NCBI RefSeq assembly: GCF_963677575.1
Contig: NZ_OY782038.1
Coordinates: forward strand, 3,041,501-3,105,500
Length of the DNA stretch: 64,000 nt
Direction: 5' to 3'
Origin: an uncultured Draconibacterium sp.
GTDB lineage: Bacteria; Bacteroidota; Bacteroidia; Bacteroidales; Prolixibacteraceae
Shown here: piece by piece, positions 45,617-52,519 of the stretch
How positions within the stretch are numbered: position 1 is the stretch's first letter
Layout of the letters: each line of letters opens with the position of its first letter
Translations under genes and position numbers: made by a program
Notes under the pieces: model-generated
Told to the model about the DNA's origin: nothing
What the model saw: only the letters and a program-made list of their open reading frames with translations
Database searches by the model: none

Positions 45617-47266
45617 TTAGTTTATTGCAACCACTGAATCGGTAGCCACTACATTCTGAACCATCAGGTTTTGCTGCGATACCTCGATGGCACGTAACAA
45701 TGTTTTATCAATTTGTTTGATGATTGGATAAAACCCTTCTTCGCCAATAATATTCCGGGCAACATAGGCTTTCATTTGCGTATTAATCACCTTCCCCGAC
45801 ACCTTTAAACCTTCGGCATCCTTTTTCACGCCCTTTTCTTCGGCGTATGCTATAAAATCGTTAATCGCCTTGTTCTCGTCCAGATAATTCTCAAACTCAT
45901 CGGCCGAAGTTAATTTTGTCAGCTCCTCGCGGTGCGAATCGGCATATGCATAAGCAAAAGAATAAATTAGTCCCTTGCGGTAAATCTGGTTGAAATACTC
46001 CGAATTTCCTGTGGTATCAACCGGAACAAAGAAGTCGGGCATAATACCACCGCCACCATAAACAACGCGTCCACCCTTGGTTTCGTAGCGCAACGAATCA
46101 ACAAAGTGAATACTGTCGGCAACCAGCTGCTCCATATTGTGAAAACGTTCGTAAATATGGTTGTAATATTCGTCGTTACCATCATCGTACGAGCTTTGAA
46201 TACAACGGCCGCTGGGCGTGTAAAAACGCGCCACAGTAAGGCGCAATGCCGAGCCGTCCATCAATGGAATTTGCTCCTGCACCAGTCCTTTTCCAAACGA
46301 ACGGCGTCCAATCACAAATCCGCGGTCGTTATCTTGCATAGCGCCGGCAAAAATCTCACTTGCCGATGCTGAGAATTCATCGATCATCACATAAACGCCG
46401 ATATTTGCAAAGGTTGCTTTAGCCGAAGCATTGTAGGTTTTTCGTTGCTGATGCAGGCCTTCGGTGTACAAAATCGGCTCACCTTTTTTGAGGAATTCAT
46501 CCACCATTTGTAGTACGCCAACCAGTGATCCTCCGGGGTTACCGCGCAAATCTATAATTACCTTTTCGGCACCTTCGCCTTTCAGTTTCAACATTCCCTC
46601 CACAAACTCGCGGTAAGTGGTATTCGCAAAACGGCTCACTTTTATAAAACCGGTATGATTATCGATCATGTACGACACATCAACGCTATAAAGCGGAATG
46701 TCACCACGGGTAATTTCAAACTCCAGCTCACCATCAAAACCTGATCGTATTACGCCAACGCGAACTCTCGAATTCTTTTCGCCGCGTAACAACGACAACA
46801 CCGTATTATTATCAACATCTACACCCGCAATTACCGAATCGTTTACACTTACAATGCGGTCGCCGGGCATTACTCCTACCTGGCTCGACGGGCCACCGGA
46901 AATCACTTCAATCACACGAACCGTATCTTCCTGAATGGAGAACTGAACGCCGATACCAGAAAAATTACCACTCATTTCTTCCTGCACTTCCTGCATATCC
47001 CGGGCAGGAATGTAACTAGTATGCGGATCAAGATTTTTCAGTATTTCGGGAATTGTTTGTTCAACAATATCGCCAGTATTTACACTGTCTACATAACCTG
47101 TATTAACCAGGTTGAGAATAGTGGAAATTTTATTGGGTTGCGCAAAACCCATTCCGTGAAATGCCGGAGTTGTAGCATTCCGGCTTAAAAGGTTTCCAAT
47201 CAAAATACCTGCTGCCACAGCAATTGCAATCAGCACAGGTAAAAGTATCGTTGTTTTCTTGTTCAT
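45617..47266 (-). CDS. S41 C-terminal processing peptidase (CtpA-like)
   Basis: 549 residues. An N-terminal membrane anchor (about 8-28) is followed by a short helical region and the LDPHTSYIPA motif. Then come a PDZ domain (about 95-180, GNFSGIGVQF … GVMPGDRIVSVND), and the S41 core with IDLRGNPGGSL, the nucleophile Ser in DEFSASASEIFAGA and the general-base Lys in RRSFGKGLVQ. A C-terminal helical extension of about 150 residues follows, as in Bacteroidota relatives. It acts in the periplasm and trims or degrades proteins from the C-terminus. It probably shares a transcript with the deaminase gene 80 bp upstream. Confidence 0.94.
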   Translation of the reverse strand: MNKKTTILLPVLIAIAVAAGILIGNLLSRNATTPAFHGMGFAQPNKISTILNLVNTGYVDSVNTGDIVEQTIPEILKNLDPHTSYIPARDMQEVQEEMSGNFSGIGVQFSIQEDTVRVIEVISGGPSSQVGVMPGDRIVSVNDSVIAGVDVDNNTVLSLLRGEKNSRVRVGVIRSGFDGELEFEITRGDIPLYSVDVSYMIDNHTGFIKVSRFANTTYREFVEGMLKLKGEGAEKVIIDLRGNPGGSLVGVLQMVDEFLKKGEPILYTEGLHQQRKTYNASAKATFANIGVYVMIDEFSASASEIFAGAMQDNDRGFVIGRRSFGKGLVQEQIPLMDGSALRLTVARFYTPSGRCIQSSYDDGNDEYYNHIYERFHNMEQLVADSIHFVDSLRYETKGGRVVYGGGGIMPDFFVPVDTTGNSEYFNQIYRKGLIYSFAYAYADSHREELTKLTSADEFENYLDENKAINDFIAYAEEKGVKKDAEGLKVSGKVINTQMKAYVARNIIGEEGFYPIIKQIDKTLLRAIEVSQQNLMVQNVVATDSVVAIN

Positions 47267-47346
47267 AGGCTTTATTCAATGACCAGCACCTCTGCGAACG
47301 AAGCCCGGCCTGTTTTTAATTGTCTTTCATGGGCTATTCAGCCACT

Positions 47347-47772
47347 TTAAATATCAACCTGCTTTACTTCAATATCAGCACGTTTTAACAGATTTATTCC
47401 ATCCTCCAGGCGGTAACTCTCGGTAAAAACCACACGCTTAATTCCGGCCTGAATAATCAATTTCGAACACTCTAAACATGGCGAAGAAGTGACGTACAAC
47501 GTGGCACCGTCGCTACTGTTTCCCGACTTGGCAACCTTTGTAATTGCATTGGCCTCTGCGTGTAGCACGTAAGGTTTTGTTTTGTTGTCTTCGTCTTCGC
47601 ATATATTTTCAAATCCTGCCGGCGTACCATTGTATCCGTCGGAAATAATCATTTTATCTTTTACTATTAATGCACCTACCTGGCGGCGTTTACAGTACGA
47701 GTTTTGCGACCATATATCGGCCATTTTCAGGTAGCGTTGATCAAGTAATCTCTGCTTTTCGTCTTTACACAT
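47347..47772 (-). CDS. deoxycytidylate (dCMP) deaminase family protein
   Basis: 141 residues. The zinc-dependent deaminase motifs are complete: HAEANAI (zinc His and catalytic Glu) and SSPCLECSK (two zinc Cys). The N-terminal RYLKMADIWSQNSYCKRRQVGALIVKDKMIISDGYNGTPAGFEN is typical of ComEB/dCMP deaminases. It should convert dCMP to dUMP for thymidylate synthesis in the cytoplasm. It lies upstream of the S41 gene on the same strand. Confidence 0.93.
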   Translation of the reverse strand: MCKDEKQRLLDQRYLKMADIWSQNSYCKRRQVGALIVKDKMIISDGYNGTPAGFENICEDEDNKTKPYVLHAEANAITKVAKSGNSSDGATLYVTSSPCLECSKLIIQAGIKRVVFTESYRLEDGINLLKRADIEVKQVDI

Positions 47773-47930
47773 AAAACATTTTCTTTCTAGAATGGGTATT
47801 CATTTTTTGCAACGATTACAAATGTAATACTGATTTCCAATAAATTCTGAAAATATAACACCGATAAGCCCTTTGTTGTTGATTTTAAGAATTTTTAAAG
47901 ATTGAATTATTATTAGAAGAAATTCATTTT

Positions 47931-48066
47931 GTTTTGCACCGCGGCTTCACCCCGGTGGTAAAATCGCAGCGAATGCAAAAGGCTTTAGCCTTTAATGCTG
48001 AGTAGTTAAACGCTAAAGCTTTCTATTCTCATTCAGGAATCACCGCCCTAAAGGACGGTGCAAAAC
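47931..48066. repeat. REP/MITE-like palindromic element, 136 bp
   Basis: GTTTTGCACCG (47931-47941) and CGGTGCAAAAC (48056-48066) are perfect 11-bp terminal inverted repeats. Inside are further stems: ACCGCGG…CCCCGGT near the left end, AAGGCTTTAGC…GCTAAAGCTTT across the middle, and CACCGCCC TAAA GGACGGTG at the right end. The layout resembles REP sequences moved by RAYT tyrosine transposases in Bacteroidota. No transposase gene is nearby, so it would be mobilised in trans. Confidence 0.7.
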
Positions 48067-48114
48067 CTATTGAAAAGCCAAATGCTAAATACGTGAATGA
48101 AATTCTTAATAAAA

Positions 48115-48190
48115 ACCACGAAGGCACAAAGTTCACAAAGGAAACTACAAAATCAATTTCTTCAACTTGGTGTCTTCGTGCCTTTGTGGT
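48115..48190. repeat. imperfect inverted repeat, CACGAAG/CACAAAG family
   Basis: ACCACGAAGGCACAAAG (48115-48131) pairs with CTTCGTGCCTTTGTGGT (48174-48190) at 15 of 17 positions. It shares its word set with the repeat at 36166-36232, so the two look like copies of one dispersed intergenic family. Together with the REP-like element it fills most of the 47773-48267 gap. Confidence 0.65.
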
Positions 48191-48219
48191 AATAATAACT
48201 GTGCAAAAATTTAGCCAAT

Positions 48220-48243
48220 AAAAAACGCCGCATAAAGCGGCGT
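48220..48243 (-). terminator. terminator of the SPOR lipoprotein gene
   Basis: ACGCCGC and GCGGCGT arms with an ATAAA loop; on the minus strand the stem is followed by six T. It lies 25 bp after the stop codon. Confidence 0.88.
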
Positions 48244-48267
48244 CTTCAAATCAATTTAAAATATTTT

Positions 48268-48765
48268 CTATTCTTTAATTAAAAGCCAAACATCAGCGTA
48301 TTTCGGGAAAGCATTGCGTACCTGTGCTACACGACCACGAGCTTCGGTTTCTGCTTTGTAAGAATTAACACAAACGCGGTAATAACCGGTTTCGCTGTGC
48401 AGAATGATAGGTGTAAAACCTTCGTCGATAAGCGTCGTACGATAATTTTTTGCATTGTCTAACTGGCTAAACGAACCCAGAATCACAAAGAAAGTATTTC
48501 CGGCGTTTGCAGTCTGATCAGTCTCGTTGGTAAACGAAACCTGCTCTTTTCGCATAGCAATTGGTTTCTCGTCGGCTACCGGTTCGGGTTTTGTTACAGC
48601 TGTTGGCTGCGTGGTCGATTCACTACCCGGAACTGTAAACACTTTTGTTGGTGCTGTGGTGTCGGTGGTGTAAGCCGATTCGGCCTGCCCCGATGATTTT
48701 TGAAATATCTTACATGAAGATGCAGTAATTGCAAGAATTGCTAAAAGAACAACTATCCTATTCAT
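48268..48765 (-). CDS. SPOR-domain lipoprotein
   Basis: 165 residues from the ATG at 48765. The signal peptide ends in a lipobox (ITASSC). A Ser/Thr/Pro-rich linker (about 20-85) leads to a C-terminal SPOR domain (about 90-165: FFVILGSFSQLDNAKNYRTTLIDEGF … YYRVCVNSYKAETEARGRVAQVR … DVWLLI). SPOR domains bind denuded peptidoglycan, so the protein probably sits at division sites or the cell-wall interface. The frame remains open upstream to an ATG at 48855, adding a 30-residue leader related to the one at 38671. If translated, it would give the signal peptide an unusually long n-region. Confidence 0.9.
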   Translation of the reverse strand: MNRIVVLLAILAITASSCKIFQKSSGQAESAYTTDTTAPTKVFTVPGSESTTQPTAVTKPEPVADEKPIAMRKEQVSFTNETDQTANAGNTFFVILGSFSQLDNAKNYRTTLIDEGFTPIILHSETGYYRVCVNSYKAETEARGRVAQVRNAFPKYADVWLLIKE

Positions 48766-48855
48766 TCGTTTAAATTTATTGCTTTTTAATGGTAACTCAT
48801 GGAACTCGCTTTTAATCATGCTGCTGTATGGCAAATCTTTTGATGCTCGTTTCAT
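48766..48855 (-). other. conserved in-frame leader, copy B
   Basis: The minus strand begins AAAGAG then ATGAAACGAGCA and later reads GCGAGTTCCAT…GTTACCATTAAAAA. It encodes MKRASKDLPYSSMIKSEFHE then LPLKSN, in frame with the SPOR gene. It matches copy A at both ends: MKRA at the start and E-[LF]-H-[QE]-[VL]-P-L-K-[TS] near the end. The spacing between the two blocks differs by two codons. Confidence 0.6.
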
Positions 48856-48994
48856 CTCTTTAAATTTTTATTTCTGTATTTCTGTTTAAAATCTAATTAC
48901 GAAGATACGCATTACGTCTGCGTCCGTTTTTATAATCAAACGCAAGTTTTGCACAGCATGTTGTTCGCAACTAGCAAATTTATTTTCAGGCAGT

Positions 48995-49273
48995 CTATTT
49001 TTTGCATTTGGCACCGGCACCACCACCGCCAAAGAATAGCATCACTCCAATAAGGTAACCAAAGTTATACCAGCCTCCTGCATTGGGGAAAGCATAAATT
49101 TCGTAATCGGTAAAAAGGCTGGCTATAAAGCTGAACAGCAAAATAAAACCATGAAAAACACCTTTTATAAATCCCGGAGGATCGCCAATATTTTCAAACG
49201 ATTGTGTTGCGCACCCGGCAAAAAGGAATGCTGCAGCTACTACCACTGCCAATAAAATAAATGTACGTTTCAT
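48995..49273 (-). CDS. small lipoprotein with two hydrophobic segments
   Basis: 92 residues; family not named. A signal peptide ends in a lipobox (LFAGC). A second hydrophobic segment (GVFHGFILLFSFIASLF, about 38-54) and a third (about 70-83, FGYLIGVMLFFGGGG) follow, and the end is AGAKCKK with a second cysteine. The pattern IGDPPGFIKGVFHGFI then YEIYAFPNAGGWYNFGYLIG looks conserved rather than random. It lies on the minus strand between cysQ and the SPOR gene, about 95 bp downstream of cysQ. No function can be assigned. Confidence 0.75.
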   Translation of the reverse strand: MKRTFILLAVVVAAAFLFAGCATQSFENIGDPPGFIKGVFHGFILLFSFIASLFTDYEIYAFPNAGGWYNFGYLIGVMLFFGGGGAGAKCKK

Positions 49274-49367
49274 CTAATTATTTTTTTTGATCTATGCGAC
49301 GGAAAAACCCCGTGCTCTTCGAACAAGTTAGGTCTATTTTATCAAAAAGAAAAGTTGAATTGAGGAT

Positions 49368-50192
49368 CTACTCTTGAATTATTTGCTGCATAAAAGCAAC
49401 AAACTCCGGTGTGTTGAGCCTTTCGTTAAGCATTACAAAGTGCGGGTTTATAAGAATGGCTTTGTTGTAGGCCATGGTTTCAAAGGTATCCTGACGAAAA
49501 ACAGTGCCGCCAAATTCTTCCACCATCAACTGGCCCGGTGCAGTATCCCACTCCGAGCAAGGACCGGCTTTTAGGTACATATCGGCATTTCCTTTGATAA
49601 TTTCGATTTGCTTTTTTGAACTGCCGCAGTGAAGGATCTCCAGCTCAAAAGTGCCTTTCATTTTTTCGATCAGCTCGGCCTCGCGGGGCTTAAAAAACGA
49701 GCGGCTAGTGGCCACCCTAATTTTTCCGTTGTACGGCTTCGGCCTCTCCATTTTTGCATAACTTCCTTTGCTGTCGAACGTATAAATCCCGTCGCCTTTA
49801 CCGCAGTACCAGCCTTTTTTTTTCAACGGTTCGTAAATCCATCCGTTTATCGGAGCTGTTTTGTTAATCAACCCGATGTTGATGCAGAATTCGCCGTTTC
49901 GTTTTATAAACTCCTTAGTTCCATCCAGCGGATCTACCAAAAAGTAATTCTCCCAGGTTTTACGAATCTCGTACTCCGGGAAGTTGGTTTCTTCATCTAA
50001 AACAGGAATTTCGGGGAATATTTGTGCAAGGCCTGCATTAATTATCTTACTCGATGCTTTGTCGGCACGGGTAACTGCTGTATTATCCGATTTCCGCTGC
50101 TCATCAAAGTCGTTGCTTTCATACACTTTAATAATCGCTCTTCCGGCATCAGCCAGCACATCAATAACATTATGTACCTTGTTTAAGTCCAT
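49368..50192 (-). CDS. cysQ: 3'(2'),5'-bisphosphate nucleotidase CysQ
   Basis: 274 residues of the inositol monophosphatase superfamily. Metal-site motifs in order: DEETNFPE (about 66-73), VDPLDGTKEFIKRNGEFCINIGLI (about 91-114) and EWDTAPGQLMVEEFGG (about 219-234). The TKEFI and NGEF sequence after the DPLDGT site is the CysQ form. It removes the 3'-phosphate of PAP formed by sulfate activation or coenzyme transfer reactions. It is transcribed divergently from the Memo-AMMECR1 gene, with a 14-bp palindrome between them. Confidence 0.94.
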   Translation of the reverse strand: MDLNKVHNVIDVLADAGRAIIKVYESNDFDEQRKSDNTAVTRADKASSKIINAGLAQIFPEIPVLDEETNFPEYEIRKTWENYFLVDPLDGTKEFIKRNGEFCINIGLINKTAPINGWIYEPLKKKGWYCGKGDGIYTFDSKGSYAKMERPKPYNGKIRVATSRSFFKPREAELIEKMKGTFELEILHCGSSKKQIEIIKGNADMYLKAGPCSEWDTAPGQLMVEEFGGTVFRQDTFETMAYNKAILINPHFVMLNERLNTPEFVAFMQQIIQE

Positions 50193-50207
50193 CGAGATTT
50201 AGTATTC

Positions 50208-50221
50208 ACGTAAATTTACGT
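50208..50221. promoter_or_regulatory. perfect 14-bp palindrome between cysQ and the Memo-AMMECR1 gene
   Basis: ACGTAAATTTACGT lies 16 bp upstream of the cysQ ATG and 132 bp before the divergent gene. Its centre, TAAATTTA, differs at one base from a -7 box, so a protein bound here would block cysQ transcription. No regulator is suggested by the neighbours. Confidence 0.4.
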
Positions 50222-50352
50222 TATCTGTTTTATCTTTAAAATCACTGCCCGCAAAAACCGATGCTATTTAAATGTTTCTTCACAAACCGGGATATAAACC
50301 AATTTTATTGAGATGCGTAATAGAATTACTACCTTTTAGCTGAAAGGAAACT

Positions 50353-51783
50353 ATGATATTCAATAAAAATAAAAACCGAGAGCCGGCTGTTGCAGGACAA
50401 TTTTACCCTTCATCGGCCAGCGATTTACGAAATGAGCTGGAAGAATTATTTAGAAATGCCACTACTTTAAAAACTTCGCAACCACTTCGTGCCGTTGTTT
50501 CACCACATGCAGGCTACATTTTTAGTGGAGAAGTAGCTGCAGCCGCTTTCAAACAAATTCCGGCAACCAAAAGCTACCGGAATATTTTCGTATTGGCATC
50601 AAGCCACCGCTATACTTTTGGCGGAGCGGCGGTTTACACCGAAGGAAACTACGAAACTCCGCTGGGCGAAATTACAGTGAATAAAAAGATCGGGAAAGAA
50701 CTGCTGGCCTCATCGTCGGTGTTTACCGAGCACGATGAATCGCACCTTTACGAACATAGTCTAGAGGTTCAGTTACCGTTTTTGCAATATCGTTTGGGGA
50801 ATGATTTCACGTTAGTTCCAATCATTCTCGGAACTCACTCCGCCGCTAATTGCAAAAAGCTGGCAGACGCGCTTCGGCCGTATTTTACCCCGGAAAATTT
50901 GTTTGTGATCAGCACCGACTTTTCACATTTCCCAAGCTATGAAAATGCAAACCTGGTAGACCACATAACCGCTGACGCCATTTGCAAGAACAAACCAAAC
51001 AAACTGTTGAAAGCCATTGAAAAGAACAAAGAGAAAAAGATAGGCAACCTTGCAACATCATTGTGCGGCTGGACATCGGTATTAACGCTGCTGTACATGA
51101 CAAAAAAAGGTGATTTTGAGTTCAAACAACTGGCCTACAAAAATTCGGGCGACAGTAAACTTTATGGCGAAAAAGATCGCGTTGTGGGTTATTGGGCCAT
51201 TGGCGTTTACGAGAAATCGGTTTTTGAAATAAGCCCCGCGGAAAAAGAGGAAATTCTGCAGCTGGCCCGAAATTCTATTACTCGTTTTTTAGGTGAGGAC
51301 ATTAAGGAAAAGAAGCATAAAAAAAGCGATAACAGCATTCTCGACCAAAAAGCCGGTGCATTCATAAGTATTTACATCAACAATGAACTGCGCGGATGCA
51401 TTGGCGGTTTTGCCGGCGAAAAAACATTGCGCCAAATGATTAAACGTTTTGCGGTTTCGGCCACAAACGACCAGCGTTTCGATCCGATTGAACCTTCGGA
51501 TTTGGACAATATGACACTTGAAGTTTCAGTGTTAACACCTTTGAAAAAGATAAAGTCGATCGATGAATTCGAACTGGGCAAACACGGCATCTATATAAAA
51601 AGCGGTTTTAACTCGGGCACATTTTTGCCGCAGGTAGCCGAAAAAACAGGTTGGAGTAAAGAAGAATTTCTGGGAAGATGCGCAAAAAACAAAGCCGGAA
51701 TTGGTTGGGACGGATGGAAAACAGCCGAACTTTACACCTACGAGGTCGTGATTGTGAAAGACGATCAGGAAAAAACTTCCTGA
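50353..51783 (+). CDS. Memo-AMMECR1 fusion (AmmeMemoRadiSam proteins B and A)
   Basis: 476 residues in two domains. Residues about 6-280 are Memo-like: REPAVAGQFYPSSASDLRNEL, VVSPHAGYIFSGEVAAAAF, HEHSLEVQLPFL-like (YEHSLEVQLPFLQY), ISTDFSHFP, with histidines and an aspartate in metal-dioxygenase positions. Residues about 300-470 are AMMECR1: GAFISIYINNELRGCIGG, FAVSATNDQRFDPIEPSDL and EVSVLTPLKKI. In many microbes the two occur with a radical SAM protein as the AmmeMemoRadiSam set, whose role is not known. That partner is not in this window. The 3' end overlaps the convergent recO gene by 19 bp. Confidence 0.93.
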   Translation: MIFNKNKNREPAVAGQFYPSSASDLRNELEELFRNATTLKTSQPLRAVVSPHAGYIFSGEVAAAAFKQIPATKSYRNIFVLASSHRYTFGGAAVYTEGNYETPLGEITVNKKIGKELLASSSVFTEHDESHLYEHSLEVQLPFLQYRLGNDFTLVPIILGTHSAANCKKLADALRPYFTPENLFVISTDFSHFPSYENANLVDHITADAICKNKPNKLLKAIEKNKEKKIGNLATSLCGWTSVLTLLYMTKKGDFEFKQLAYKNSGDSKLYGEKDRVVGYWAIGVYEKSVFEISPAEKEEILQLARNSITRFLGEDIKEKKHKKSDNSILDQKAGAFISIYINNELRGCIGGFAGEKTLRQMIKRFAVSATNDQRFDPIEPSDLDNMTLEVSVLTPLKKIKSIDEFELGKHGIYIKSGFNSGTFLPQVAEKTGWSKEEFLGRCAKNKAGIGWDGWKTAELYTYEVVIVKDDQEKTS

Positions 51784-52490
51784 AGTACTTTTAGCGACTT
51801 TATTTCACCCAGCGTATCAAAATGCAGACGGTAATAATCTACCAACTTTTCAAGCAGCGTATCGCGCATGCTGCGTTTCAATTTCAAATTGTCCAGTTCA
51901 TTAATTTTTAGCAAAGCCAGTTTTACCAGAATTGCCGTTGCCTCTTTGTTTACAAACATCGGGTGCGAAGGTTCGAAAGGAACAACTGCACCCTTTTGCA
52001 GATCGAGCCAGCCTTCGAAACCGGTTTGTGTGGTGTCGGGCATAAAACCAAGGTACTCGGTTAAATGAAAAAGGAAATACAGGTGAAAATTTGTTTTGCC
52101 CTCCTCCATCAAATCGAGATAAAGCAAAGCGTTTTTCATAAACTCGAACAGCTCCGGGTAACTTTCCTGTTCGTGGATGGTTTTATAAAGCACCTCAGCC
52201 AGAAAAATGGCTTGCGTTGACTTTACAATATCGAAAGGAATTTCCTGGTATGTAGAGAGGCTTTTCATTGCCCTTATCCGCTGAAGGTCGCGCGATTGTT
52301 TTTGATAAGCTTCCAGTTCAACCATAAACAAGGGCTGCAACAACCCGGCTTTATTTTTCGATTTTCTGCTCCGCGCAGCGTTTATCAGATAACTTTGCCG
52401 GCCAAATTCTTTGGTAAAAATGGTGGCGATAACACTGCTCTCGCCATATTTTATCGTGTGCAAAACAATGCCTTCGGTAGCACTAATCAT
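51765..52490 (-). CDS. recO: DNA repair protein RecO
   Basis: 241 residues. The N-terminal OB-fold begins ISATEGIVLHTIKYGESSVIATIFTKEFGRQSYLINAARS, the RecO pattern, followed by the helical domain (FLAEVLYKTIHEQESYPELFEF, LHFHLTEYLGF-like segment). The zinc-cysteine motif of some RecO proteins is absent, as in other Bacteroidota. RecO loads RecA onto SSB-coated single strands in gap repair. It lies 29 bp downstream of porZ on the same strand, so it may be co-transcribed with rdgB and porZ. Confidence 0.93.
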   Translation of the reverse strand: MISATEGIVLHTIKYGESSVIATIFTKEFGRQSYLINAARSRKSKNKAGLLQPLFMVELEAYQKQSRDLQRIRAMKSLSTYQEIPFDIVKSTQAIFLAEVLYKTIHEQESYPELFEFMKNALLYLDLMEEGKTNFHLYFLFHLTEYLGFMPDTTQTGFEGWLDLQKGAVVPFEPSHPMFVNKEATAILVKLALLKINELDNLKLKRSMRDTLLEKLVDYYRLHFDTLGEIKSLKVLQEVFS

Positions 52491-52519
52491 AACTCAGTTA
52501 AGCTTCTGTTGAATCCCGA

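Noticed and set aside
50353..51783. Memo-AMMECR1 gene as two adjacent genes with a sequencing error
   Set aside because: The frame is continuous with a plausible linker (about 280-300), and such fusions occur in other Bacteroidota.
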